Shown here in pieces: positions 7,450-15,701 of a stretch of 46,166 nt of DNA (within the stretch, counting starts at the first letter, position 1; each line of letters starts with the position of its first letter). Origin of the DNA: Microcaldota archaeon. Lineage in GTDB: Archaea; Micrarchaeota; Micrarchaeia; Micrarchaeales; Micrarchaeaceae. Below the pieces are notes generated by a model that saw only the letters and a list, made by a program, of their open reading frames with translations, made no database searches and was not told where the DNA came from. The stretch lies in NCBI GenBank assembly GCA_021792395.1, contig JAJYUR010000008.1:1-46166 (forward strand), given 5' to 3'. The translations under genes and the position numbers were made by a program.

Positions 7450-7914
7450 ATGCCAAGGAAGTATAATCTTACGAAATATGACGTGCTTGCAAACATGATT
7501 CACAAGCTTTCGATGAAGGAGCAGGGCTTGGCTCATGGCGACGATGATAACTCTAATCAGGAGCGCGCACAGCTTTATGATGATGAAACGCTAAAGGCCA
7601 TAGCGGTGCTGATAGCGGCTTTTTCTTCAAACCACTCATGGCAGACATACAGATATATAACAGTACACGAATCATCCGGAAATTCAAACGCAATAAAGGA
7701 GGAATATTCAGAAGCTGAGAAGAACCGCTGGAAAAATGTTACGCAGTATGATATAGGCGAAGTGGCAAATACTAACCTGCCGGACAATGTCTTTTCAGAA
7801 TGGCTCTTCTTCAACGTAGCAAAGGAAAGGCACGACGCGTATAGGAAGGCGTGGAGGATACTCAAGGAGCAGTTTTCAAACCAGGTAGAAGCAAATTTAG
7901 AGAACAGCGAATAG
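7450..7914 (+). CDS. Hypothetical protein, 154 aa
   Basis: I do not recognise this protein. It is hydrophilic and predicted mostly helical, with no signal peptide or membrane segment. A variable, charged stretch with DDDNSNQERAQ (about 31-41) precedes a helical core containing LKAIAVLIAAF (about 48-58) and several Trp residues. It is transcribed alone from a promoter that carries an inverted repeat, so it may be specifically regulated. The start ATG at 7450 is the first in frame after the TATA region. Confidence 0.65.
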   Translation: MPRKYNLTKYDVLANMIHKLSMKEQGLAHGDDDNSNQERAQLYDDETLKAIAVLIAAFSSNHSWQTYRYITVHESSGNSNAIKEEYSEAEKNRWKNVTQYDIGEVANTNLPDNVFSEWLFFNVAKERHDAYRKAWRILKEQFSNQVEANLENSE

Positions 7915-7922
7915 CATTTCAC

Positions 7923-7957
7923 GAATAGTGGAAGTTCTGTTTGGAATAGCGGAAGTT
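7923..7957 (+). repeat. Direct repeat GAATAG(T/C)GGAAGTT, two copies
   Basis: Two 14-base copies differing at one position start at 7923 and 7944, exactly 21 bases apart (two helical turns), with a third partial GAATAG at 7909 at the end of the preceding gene. They lie about 150 bases upstream of the ribonucleotide reductase start. This may be a regulator site or chance; there is no evidence for CRISPR. Confidence 0.35.
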
Positions 7958-8054
7958 TTTTATCCATGGCTTTTTTGCCGTCAGAGGCATAGGGAAGATT
8001 TTTAAATACCGGAATCCCGCAATATTCAATCAGGTATATGCTTTTTTTTAGTAT

Positions 8055-8104
8055 GATTTATAAACCTTAATCAGAAATAGCTATTTGCAACTTGGTTTTG
8101 GGTG
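8055..8104 (+). promoter_or_regulatory. Promoter and ribosome binding site of nrdJ
   Basis: GATTTATAAACC at 8055-8066 is a TATA box that would start transcription near 8087. GGTG at 8101-8104 lies five bases before ATG 8110. A second TATA-like TTTTTAAATACC lies near 8000. I see no cobalamin riboswitch. Confidence 0.5.
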
Positions 8105-8109
8105 TTCGA

Positions 8110-10377
8110 ATGGTGGCGAATCTGGTAATAAAGAGAAATAACGAAAAGGTGGCTTTTGATGAAAGCAAGATAACGCATGCGGTGTATAGGGCTTTTGCCG
8201 ATGTTTATGTAAAAAGGAGCGAAAAGGAGAACATGGACGAAGCGAAAAAGATAAGCGGCGATATTAAGAATGAGCTTGATGCGTCGTCCAAAGGCGAACT
8301 GCATGTCGAAGAGATCCAAGATTTGATTGAAAAGATATTGATGGAGAAGGAGCCGAACGTGGCAAAATCCTACATTCTTTACAGGCATAAGCGTTCTGAG
8401 ATAAGACTTTTTAAGAATTCTATTGGAATACAAGACGACGACCTTAAGCTTCCGATAAACACGCTTACAGTATTGGCGGCGAGGTATCTGCTCAAAGACG
8501 CTAATGGCAAGGTTGTAGAAACTCCGAAGCAGCTATTTCAGCGCGTTTCTAGGGCAATTGCATCTGCAGACAAGGCATATGGAAAGACCGAAAAGCAGGT
8601 CGAAGACATTGCAAACGATTTTTATGAGTCAATGATAGGCTTCAAGTTCATGCCCAATTCGCCCACACTCATGAATGCAGGGGCACCTTTGGGCCAGCTG
8701 AGCGCGTGCTTCGTGTTGCCAGTAGCAGATTCCATACCAGAGATATTTGATGCTGTAAAAAACGCAGCGATGATACACCAGTCAGGCGGAGGGACAGGGT
8801 TTGCATTTTCACGATTGAGGCCGACAAATGATATAGTCAAAAGCACCGGCGGCGTTGCATCGGGTCCGATTTCATTCATGAAGGTATTCGACTCTGCAAC
8901 CGAGCAAATAAAGCAGGGGGGCAAGAGAAGGGGGGCAAACATGGGTATACTTAGGGTAGACCATCCCGATATACTTGATTTTATAGTATCAAAGGAAAAT
9001 GAGGGGACACTCAGGAACTTCAACATCTCAGTAGGCATAACCGAAGAGTTCATGAAAGCAGCAAAGGAAAACAGGGATTATAAGTTGATAAACCCGCGAA
9101 ATGGAAAGCCAGTAAGCAAGCTCAATGCCAGAGCAGTCTGGAACCTCATAGTCACAATGGCATGGAAGACAGGCGATCCGGGGTTGGTATTCTTAGACAG
9201 GATAAATTCCAGCTATGCAAATCCTGTGCCAAAACGAGGACCGATAGAATCTACGAACCCATGCGGCGAGCAGCCTTTATATCCATATGATTCATGCAAT
9301 CTGGGATCAATAAACCTTGCAATGATGGTCAAGCCTATAGACGGCCATTTCGAAGTCGATTGGGACGAGCTTAAAAGGATTATAAGGATAGGCGTACATT
9401 TTCTGGACAACGTAGTAGATGTAAACCACTACCCGCTCAAAGAGATAGAGGAGGTGAGCCGATCAATAAGGCGCATAGGCCTTGGAGTCATGGGATGGGC
9501 AGACATGCTGATAAAATTAGGCATAAGGTATGACAGCAATGAAGCGCTCATGCTTGCGGAAAAGGTTATGGGTGCTATATCGGACGCTGGCAGAAAGATG
9601 AGCGAAGAACTTGCAGTGGAGAGGGGACCTTTCCCAGAGTTTAAAGATAGCATATGGCACAAACTCGGCTACAAACCACTGAGGAATTCCACGATTACAA
9701 CAATAGCACCTACAGGCACCATAAGCATAATATCCGGAGGGGCATCGCAGGGCATAGAGCCGATCTTTTCTGTGGTGTACATGAGAAATGTCCACGACAG
9801 CCTAGGATCAAACTTAATAGAGGTAAACAATGAATTCGAACGATATGCGCTGGAAAATAATTTTTACAGCAAGGAGCTTATGGAAGCACTTGCCGGTAAG
9901 ATATCAATACAGGATGTCGAAGACATACCTGCAGACATAAGAAAGCTGTTCGTGACAGCATATGACATAGCTCCAGAATGGCATGTAAAGATGCAGGCTG
10001 CATTCCAAAGGCATACGGACAACGCAGTATCTAAGACGATCAACTTCCCAAGCTGGGCTACGCCCCAAGACATAGACAAAGCATATTGGCTGGCCTACGA
10101 CCTTGGATGCAAAGGCATAACTGTGTACAGGGACAGCAGCAAGAACGTTCAGGTGCTGCAGGCGGTAGATACGAAACAGAAGCCCCTGCTTGCCTCTAAG
10201 GAAAAGCATATGCATGATGAGGACAGAACCATAACTATGGAAACATTAAGAAATGGCGCAAGCAGCTACATAATGTCAAAGAATGAAGAGGCAAGATGCC
10301 CTGAATGCAACGGGTTTATGGTTGCAGGAGAGGGATGCTTCACCTGCCCTAAATGCGGATACAGCAAATGCGATTGA
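8110..10377 (+). CDS. nrdJ: Class II (adenosylcobalamin-dependent) ribonucleotide reductase
   Basis: The enzyme reduces ribonucleotides to deoxyribonucleotides using an adenosylcobalamin-derived radical. An N-terminal ATP-cone (about 1-90) for allosteric control precedes the ten-stranded barrel. Redox Cys200 (LSACF) pairs with Cys396 (DSCNLGS). The radical-site loop NPCGEQP supplies Asn383, Cys385 and Glu387, and NPCGE is the class II form. The 11-residue gap between the two Cys matches Thermotoga NrdJ. PTGTISIISGG is the substrate phosphate loop. The C-terminus has a CPEC...CPKCGYSKC zinc-ribbon-like tail that carries the shuttle thiols. There is no intein. ATG 8110 is chosen because GGTG precedes it; a TTG lies 18 bases upstream. 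Confidence 0.95.
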   Translation: MVANLVIKRNNEKVAFDESKITHAVYRAFADVYVKRSEKENMDEAKKISGDIKNELDASSKGELHVEEIQDLIEKILMEKEPNVAKSYILYRHKRSEIRLFKNSIGIQDDDLKLPINTLTVLAARYLLKDANGKVVETPKQLFQRVSRAIASADKAYGKTEKQVEDIANDFYESMIGFKFMPNSPTLMNAGAPLGQLSACFVLPVADSIPEIFDAVKNAAMIHQSGGGTGFAFSRLRPTNDIVKSTGGVASGPISFMKVFDSATEQIKQGGKRRGANMGILRVDHPDILDFIVSKENEGTLRNFNISVGITEEFMKAAKENRDYKLINPRNGKPVSKLNARAVWNLIVTMAWKTGDPGLVFLDRINSSYANPVPKRGPIESTNPCGEQPLYPYDSCNLGSINLAMMVKPIDGHFEVDWDELKRIIRIGVHFLDNVVDVNHYPLKEIEEVSRSIRRIGLGVMGWADMLIKLGIRYDSNEALMLAEKVMGAISDAGRKMSEELAVERGPFPEFKDSIWHKLGYKPLRNSTITTIAPTGTISIISGGASQGIEPIFSVVYMRNVHDSLGSNLIEVNNEFERYALENNFYSKELMEALAGKISIQDVEDIPADIRKLFVTAYDIAPEWHVKMQAAFQRHTDNAVSKTINFPSWATPQDIDKAYWLAYDLGCKGITVYRDSSKNVQVLQAVDTKQKPLLASKEKHMHDEDRTITMETLRNGASSYIMSKNEEARCPECNGFMVAGEGCFTCPKCGYSKCD

Positions 10378-10385
10378 AGATGATT

Positions 10386-10406
10386 GAAGCCGTTTGGCTT
10401 CTTTCA
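10386..10406 (+). terminator. nrdJ terminator hairpin
   Basis: GAAGCC-GTTT-GGCTTC at 10386-10401 is followed by TTTC and, further on, CCTATTTTTATTTT. It lies nine bases after the nrdJ stop and before the end of the convergent map gene. Confidence 0.5.
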
Positions 10407-10432
10407 TCGGCACGGTGATTCAAAACCTATTT

Positions 10433-11374
10433 TTATTTTGTAATGATTTCACATCCATCCTTGGTTACAAGCACTTCTGCCTCAGATTGTGCGACCATGC
10501 CATTTCCTCCTTCCACAAGCACAGGGAATGGTTCTACCGCCCCTGCGCGCATCAGTTCCCTTATGGACAAATAGAGTTCAAATTTGTTCTTTGGAATATC
10601 AGAAAGCCATCGCAGTGCAAATGGCTCGCTCATGTATCTGCTTTGTATGGCTTCAAGCATAGCTCTCGATGCACTCTGCCTCACGCCTGATGGCTGCGAG
10701 AATGCATATATCTCCACGATGTCCCCGTTTATCACCATGCCTTTGCCCTGCTGCGTAGTCAGGAACGGCTCTATGGCTATATAAGCCCCTTCTTCAAGTT
10801 CTGTATCATCCCCATTGTCGTAGTTAGGTATAAAAGGGCTCGAATGCAGGTCGTGTATCCCGACCCCATGCCCGCCGAGATTCTTTATGGGCTTGAAACC
10901 GTATTTTGCAGCTGTGCGCTCTATCTCTTTGCCTATATCACGCACCTTTGCCCCAGCCTTCACTGTGCTTATGGCGTTTTGCAGCGCATCATACGAGGCG
11001 TCTGCCAGTTTCTGGTTATTGCCGGACAGGTCTATCGTAATTGCGCAGTCTGCAAGCACCCCGTGCTTCCCGGCGCCGAAATCCACCTTTATTATGTCGT
11101 TCTCGCCGAAAGTTTTTACGTCTTCAAAACTGGGCGTATAATGAGCAGCCTGTTCGTTTATCGATATGTTTGCGGGAAACGCAATATCGAAGCCGCTCTC
11201 GGTTACGAACGATTCCAATGAAACCGCTACATCGAGTAATTTTACACCCGGCTTTATCATGTCTTTCGCTTTTTGAAGCGCTTTATAGGATATTGCTCCG
11301 GCTTCCAAAGCCAGTTTTCTATGCGTCTCTTCGTCTATTTCAAAATCCTTTTCGAATTCGTTTTCATCAAACAT
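10433..11374 (-). CDS. map: Methionine aminopeptidase, type II
   Basis: It removes N-terminal methionine from nascent proteins. The pita-bread fold supplies the five metal ligands Asp98 (KVDFG), Asp109 (LADCAIT), His169 (GGHGVG), Glu202 (IEPF) and Glu298 (QSEAEV), at the spacing of the Pyrococcus type II enzyme. The type II insertion lies between His169 and Glu298, with the characteristic helical subdomain (about 230-285). The 313 residues match the family. An N-terminal acidic extension of about 14 residues is extra. It lies 18 bases after polB on the same strand, so the two are probably co-transcribed. Confidence 0.95.
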   Translation of the reverse strand: MFDENEFEKDFEIDEETHRKLALEAGAISYKALQKAKDMIKPGVKLLDVAVSLESFVTESGFDIAFPANISINEQAAHYTPSFEDVKTFGENDIIKVDFGAGKHGVLADCAITIDLSGNNQKLADASYDALQNAISTVKAGAKVRDIGKEIERTAAKYGFKPIKNLGGHGVGIHDLHSSPFIPNYDNGDDTELEEGAYIAIEPFLTTQQGKGMVINGDIVEIYAFSQPSGVRQSASRAMLEAIQSRYMSEPFALRWLSDIPKNKFELYLSIRELMRAGAVEPFPVLVEGGNGMVAQSEAEVLVTKDGCEIITK

Positions 11375-11392
11375 TAAATCACGGTAAAATTA

Positions 11393-13870
11393 TCAAAGTT
11401 TTTTCTGGCTTCCGTCGTTCTTGAGCTCGTCCTCCTTGAAATTGAGCTCCTTTAATATTCTCATTGTTGCAGGGAGAACCTGATGGTTTATGTAGTAGTC
11501 TGCATCATAATCCTTTGCATATTCCTCGAGCTCTGCCTTGTCAGATATTGAATTGCCATGCTTTGTTATCACATAGCTTATAACTGCGTGCTCCATTTCG
11601 TACTTTGTCTTTAGCCCAGCTTCGACCGCCTTTTTGGCTGCACCCAATTCAGGAGATTTGGAATCATAATTGTCTATCGATTTTCTTAATTGGGTGCTTA
11701 TTGCCAATTCCTTCATTGGAACCTTGCCATCCTTCAAATCCTTCACCATGTCCTTGACTATCTGCACCGCCTTTTCAGGATTTCCCTCCTTGAGTATGGT
11801 CTCCAAAACCCTTCTTTGGGTATCCCTTGCGACCCTTGACCAGTCTCTCCTGACAAGCTCAAAGCCCCTTATCTTTATATAACCTTTCTCATTTATAAGC
11901 GCATATTTCTTTTTTGCGCCTGAAGGCGATTTTTCGGTTTTCTTGCCTACGAATATGCCTCTGACATAGAAGTCTTCTAGCTCAAGTTCCATAGAACCAG
12001 GAAGCTTTGCATTGAATCCTTTTAGGAACGCTAGTGCTTCGTCCTTTGTCTTATCGCCCAAGAGCATTACTATCGAGTCGGTGTCCCCGTATATTACCTT
12101 GAACCCCATAGCATCTGACGCTTCTATGGCATCATGGATATACTGCCTGCCGTATGCAGTGACGCTTGCAGCGCAGTCTCTCGAATACCATCTGGACCTT
12201 GCATAGCCCAGATAGCCGTAGAATGAATTCGATGTTATCTTCAATGCCTGCGACCTAGAGCCCAGGTATATGTTGTCTTTGTCCTTCTTGTAAAGCTTCT
12301 TGACTTCTGCTCTCTGGTCTATGAGGAGTTTCAGTATTACAGGCGTTATGCTCCTTCTGGTCTTAGAGAACCTTACTTTTGTAGGCGCTTCATAATACTC
12401 GGTGCAGTCGCCGCATATGGATGACGGGTCTATATTGTGCGATATTATTATTGATGGATACAAGCCCCTGAAATCGAATATTGCAAGATTCTCGTAAAGC
12501 CCAGGATCCGGGGTCTTTACAAACGCACCCTCTATTGGGTTCATCAGCCTGCTCTTTATCTCGTATTCGTCTGGCTTGTTAGGTATCAATTCCCCGAATT
12601 CATGTGCGTACCTCATCAGCAGGAATTCCACTATCTGCCCTGTTGTCGATACGGCAACATCGCTCAGCGTGTTCCAGCTTGTCTTGGATAATTCTATAGT
12701 TATGGGCGCAAGCGTATCGAATACCACATTGAGCGCCTTAGAATCACTAAGGTTGTATACCGCTAAGGTTTCTAGATCCTCTTTGCTGCCATCCCACAAT
12801 TTATATATGTCCTTCTTTTCAACATTAGTCTTACCGCTTTTAGTTATGGCTTCATATACATTCTTGAGGGTGTAGCTGTTGAGCTTCAATATGTACTCGG
12901 CAGCTCCAACAGTAGCTATGAATTTGACAACTGTATACATGTCAATATGCACCCTTCCGGCCATCTTTACTTTATCGACAAGACCATGCCTTTCTATGCG
13001 CGTGTCGCCGCTGAATCTGCTTAGGTCAAACTTTATTCTGAGGGCCCTTGCACGCTCAAGCATGTATTTTATATCGAAATTAGCCGAATTATATCCGGTT
13101 ATTATGTCTATATCAAGATCGTTTACGATCCTCGTAAATTCAGTGAAAAGCGCTTTTTCGTCCTTGACAGTCTTTATAAAATCAAGATTTATATCCTTAA
13201 AGGTTATTACGCCATTGCCCTTTTTGCCGTTGGAAATATATGTATAGCTCAGCATTATGACAGGATCTTTTTCAGGTCTTGGAACACCAAGGGGATTGTA
13301 GGTTTCTATATCAAAGCACATGACATTGAAATCTGTGCCTTTGGATGCTGATACCATGTCGTTTACATCCTGGGTAAACGATTCCAAAATCAGCCTTCCT
13401 GCATCGTCTTTTACCGAAAAGGTCGCGTTTATCAGCGGCTGAAGGTGCATGTCCACCAGATACCGCTTTGCAAAAGGTATATCGTATTCATAGCAATCCC
13501 CATATTTTGAGAACGCACTGCTGAGCTTTGGCACATCCATCGGATTCTGTACGAATACCTTGAATGCGGTAACATTCCTGCCGAACAGCATCTTGCTCTC
13601 TTCGTCTATTCTGGTAGGGCTTATGGATCTTTCCGCATCAACCACGTGCAGTGCCATCATCTCCTTTTTGAGAATCTTATCTGTGACGAAATAGAAATAA
13701 GGCCTAAATGATGGATCGAATATTTCATAGACCCTGTCTGCAGAACGCACCGCCAACCTTATCGATGTGCTGTCGCCCAAGGAGGTATAGTCCACTTCAA
13801 GAAGAAACCCATCTATTTTTAATGCGCTTTGAATGGGCGTGTCCCCTGGAGTAGGATGCGGAGTTGACAT
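11393..13870 (-). CDS. polB: Family B DNA polymerase
   Basis: This is a replicative or repair B-family polymerase with proofreading. Exonuclease motifs are ExoI FDIET (D187, E189), ExoII NSANFD (D266) and ExoIII Y372-x3-D376. Polymerase motif A is FDFRGLYPS (D466), motif B KITSNSFYGYLGY and motif C YGDTDS (D596, D598), followed by the KKYAL palm motif. All catalytic acids are present. At 825 residues it is normal length with no intein. The start ATG at 13870 follows a TATA-like TAATTTAATTC near 13893. It precedes map on the same strand. Confidence 0.96.
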   Translation of the reverse strand: MSTPHPTPGDTPIQSALKIDGFLLEVDYTSLGDSTSIRLAVRSADRVYEIFDPSFRPYFYFVTDKILKKEMMALHVVDAERSISPTRIDEESKMLFGRNVTAFKVFVQNPMDVPKLSSAFSKYGDCYEYDIPFAKRYLVDMHLQPLINATFSVKDDAGRLILESFTQDVNDMVSASKGTDFNVMCFDIETYNPLGVPRPEKDPVIMLSYTYISNGKKGNGVITFKDINLDFIKTVKDEKALFTEFTRIVNDLDIDIITGYNSANFDIKYMLERARALRIKFDLSRFSGDTRIERHGLVDKVKMAGRVHIDMYTVVKFIATVGAAEYILKLNSYTLKNVYEAITKSGKTNVEKKDIYKLWDGSKEDLETLAVYNLSDSKALNVVFDTLAPITIELSKTSWNTLSDVAVSTTGQIVEFLLMRYAHEFGELIPNKPDEYEIKSRLMNPIEGAFVKTPDPGLYENLAIFDFRGLYPSIIISHNIDPSSICGDCTEYYEAPTKVRFSKTRRSITPVILKLLIDQRAEVKKLYKKDKDNIYLGSRSQALKITSNSFYGYLGYARSRWYSRDCAASVTAYGRQYIHDAIEASDAMGFKVIYGDTDSIVMLLGDKTKDEALAFLKGFNAKLPGSMELELEDFYVRGIFVGKKTEKSPSGAKKKYALINEKGYIKIRGFELVRRDWSRVARDTQRRVLETILKEGNPEKAVQIVKDMVKDLKDGKVPMKELAISTQLRKSIDNYDSKSPELGAAKKAVEAGLKTKYEMEHAVISYVITKHGNSISDKAELEEYAKDYDADYYINHQVLPATMRILKELNFKEDELKNDGSQKKL

Positions 13871-13921
13871 AGCTATAGTTCACGTTTAAGAATTAAATTA
13901 CTTACTGAAAGGACTAGAGAT

Positions 13922-13938
13922 GCGGGCCAAAAGCCCGC
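13922..13938 (-). terminator. GC-rich hairpin between the 140-aa gene and polB
   Basis: GCGGGC-N5-GCCCGC forms a six-pair GC stem just after the stop of the 140-residue gene on the minus strand. There is no clear U-run, but the position between two same-strand genes fits a terminator or processing site, and polB has its own TATA box. Confidence 0.45.
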
Positions 13939-13947
13939 GCACTTCAA

Positions 13948-14370
13948 TCATTTCTTTGGCTCTTCCTGTATTTTAGTCTGGCTTATTACAAGCGGAGGTA
14001 TCAAGCCGAGCGAATATGCCACGAGCGTTCCAGTTGCACTGCACCTGAAGTTAAGGCCGTTTATCACCTCTTCTGCAAGGTTTACGGGAAGCGTGTGGTT
14101 TTCGTTCCAGCGCTTAAGGACTGCAGCTGTTGCTTCTTTCGATTCTGATATTTCTATCGTCCCTCCGAGCTTTATCTGGCCAACACTCTTTGCGCTTTTC
14201 TCTTCGCCATCTGAATAGTCTGCCATGAACGTATACTCCACGTTTATCTTATCCCCTTTCGATGATACATTGTCAAGATTAACGTTAAGTTTTGGGAAAC
14301 GCTGCTTGCTCAGCGCGTCTGCAGATGCTATTGTGCCTTCTACTTTTGATATTGTGAATCCTGTTATCAT
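13948..14370 (-). CDS. Hypothetical protein, 140 aa, possibly SecB-like fold
   Basis: I cannot name a family with confidence. The sequence looks like a long antiparallel beta sheet (VNLDNVSSKGDKINVEYTFMADY, in pieces) followed by helices and a final GTLVAYSLGLIPPLVIS strand. This order, strands then helix then a conserved small/Pro-rich end, recalls SecB-type chaperone subunits, which bind unfolded proteins. That is a fold-level guess only. There is no signal peptide or membrane helix. It lies upstream of polB and map, separated from them by a GC hairpin. Confidence 0.65.
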   Translation of the reverse strand: MITGFTISKVEGTIASADALSKQRFPKLNVNLDNVSSKGDKINVEYTFMADYSDGEEKSAKSVGQIKLGGTIEISESKEATAAVLKRWNENHTLPVNLAEEVINGLNFRCSATGTLVAYSLGLIPPLVISQTKIQEEPKK

Positions 14371-14434
14371 ACAATCACGTAATGCATTTTATTAATAAGG
14401 TATTTAAGATTATCGCAAACGTGGGCTTTGCCAA

Positions 14435-14456
14435 GGTGCATATATGGTGCATATAT
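14435..14456 (+). repeat. Perfect 11-bp tandem duplication GGTGCATATAT
   Basis: Two back-to-back copies lie about 40 bases before the ATG of a small ORF and look TATA-like. The duplication may double a promoter element, or be a recent slippage event. Confidence 0.5.
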
Positions 14457-14495
14457 TATAGCAGTGGCTGTAGTCAGCTGCCTACATTTTGTTGG

Positions 14496-14711
14496 ATGAA
14501 AATGAACCTCAGGGCAAGAATAAAGCATAAAAACATGAATGGCAATATAGATAACATGCATTCGGAAGGAGCCTACGCAAAACGCCATTCTAAAATAAGA
14601 CTGCAGCTTGGCTTATCCAAAGAGTTATGCAACCCACACCTTAAAGAGATGGTAAAAGCATATAAGGATGAACATAGAAAAATTTCTGAAGTTGACGATA
14701 TTACTTGGTAA
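14496..14711 (+). CDS. Small basic protein, 71 aa, hypothetical
   Basis: The small ORF starting ATG 14496 encodes a basic, helical protein with no recognised family (RHSKIRLQLGLSKELCNPHLKE in the middle, in pieces). Its stop (14709-14711) lies five bases before the htpX ATG, so a shared transcript is likely. The longer frame back to 14382 contains the tandem repeat and looks non-coding. The TATA-like region at 14441-14460 fits 14496. The coding call is moderate because of its small size. Confidence 0.45.
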   Translation: MKMNLRARIKHKNMNGNIDNMHSEGAYAKRHSKIRLQLGLSKELCNPHLKEMVKAYKDEHRKISEVDDITW

Positions 14712-14716
14712 TTACA

Positions 14717-15700
14717 ATGGTAAGCGGAAATGACCTAAGGTTGAGGATGTACTTTACGCTTATTCTCTCATTTGCCATAGGCTTTGGCATAATCTATGCA
14801 TTATTGCTTTATTTAGGAATAGGATTCTCTTTCATAGTCGTATTTGCGATTGCATTCTTTGCCATTGAATGGTACATTTCACCCCATATCCTGCGCATGG
14901 CTTCCAAGCTGCACTACATCGGGGATGATGAATACCCGCAATTGCATTCTACGGTAATAGGATTGGCTAAATCAGCCAATGTGCCAGTGCCCAGGATAGC
15001 GATTGCACCTGCCAAAGAACCAAATGCCTTCGTTTTCGGCAGGACAAGGAAGAGCGCAACGCTTGTAGTGCATGAGGGTCTGCTTTCAATACTGGATGCA
15101 GATGAACTCAGGGCAGTATTGGCGCACGAGATAGGGCACCTCAGGCACAATGACGTAGTAGTCATGACGCTTGTCGCATTTATACCGATGCTGGCATTCA
15201 TGCTGGCGCAGAACATACTATGGGCAGGCATGTTTGGAGTAGAGAACAGGGGCAATGGCTCATACATATTTCTATTCGGCATGCTTGCTTTCGTAGTATA
15301 TTTCATAGCAGAGCTGCTCATGCTTTCATTATCCAGGGCTAGGGAGAGTTATGCCGATGAATATTCCGCGCGCACGACGAAGAAACCGGAAAACCTAGCA
15401 TCTGCGCTCTACAAGATAACCGCCAGGAACGTGAAGTCCACGGCAGCATCGCAGAATGCGACTGTTGCAAGGACCCTTTATATAGTGGACTTCTTCAGCG
15501 CAGATAAGGACGTGAAGGAGCTCAAAGCGCATTTCGATGAGGTAAAAGCCATGCTGCCCAATGTAAATATAAATGCCCTTATTGAAGACTCAAAAGGCAG
15601 GCACAATACAGCGTTCAATATATTGAACAGCATGTTCGCCACGCATCCTCCAGCATATAAAAGAGTAATTGATCTGGCGCGGATTAAAAAGAGCCTTTAG
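14717..15700 (+). CDS. htpX: HtpX-like membrane zinc metalloprotease (M48)
   Basis: It degrades damaged membrane proteins. The catalytic zinc site is HEIGH (His137, Glu138, His141) with the third ligand Glu210 in ARESYADEYSAR. Membrane helices lie at about 12-32 and 34-55 before the protease domain, and two more at about 145-170 and 182-205 between the zinc motif and Glu210. The length of 327 residues is typical. ATG 14717 is chosen; a TTG at 14705 overlaps the small upstream ORF. It forms, with LonB, a second membrane proteolysis system in this window. Confidence 0.93.
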   Translation: MVSGNDLRLRMYFTLILSFAIGFGIIYALLLYLGIGFSFIVVFAIAFFAIEWYISPHILRMASKLHYIGDDEYPQLHSTVIGLAKSANVPVPRIAIAPAKEPNAFVFGRTRKSATLVVHEGLLSILDADELRAVLAHEIGHLRHNDVVVMTLVAFIPMLAFMLAQNILWAGMFGVENRGNGSYIFLFGMLAFVVYFIAELLMLSLSRARESYADEYSARTTKKPENLASALYKITARNVKSTAASQNATVARTLYIVDFFSADKDVKELKAHFDEVKAMLPNVNINALIEDSKGRHNTAFNILNSMFATHPPAYKRVIDLARIKKSL

Positions 15701-15701
15701 G

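Noticed and set aside
7915-8109. Possible cobalamin riboswitch before nrdJ
   Set aside because: No B12-box-like conserved segment is visible, the leader from the predicted TATA is only about 25 bases, and such riboswitches are not expected in this setting.
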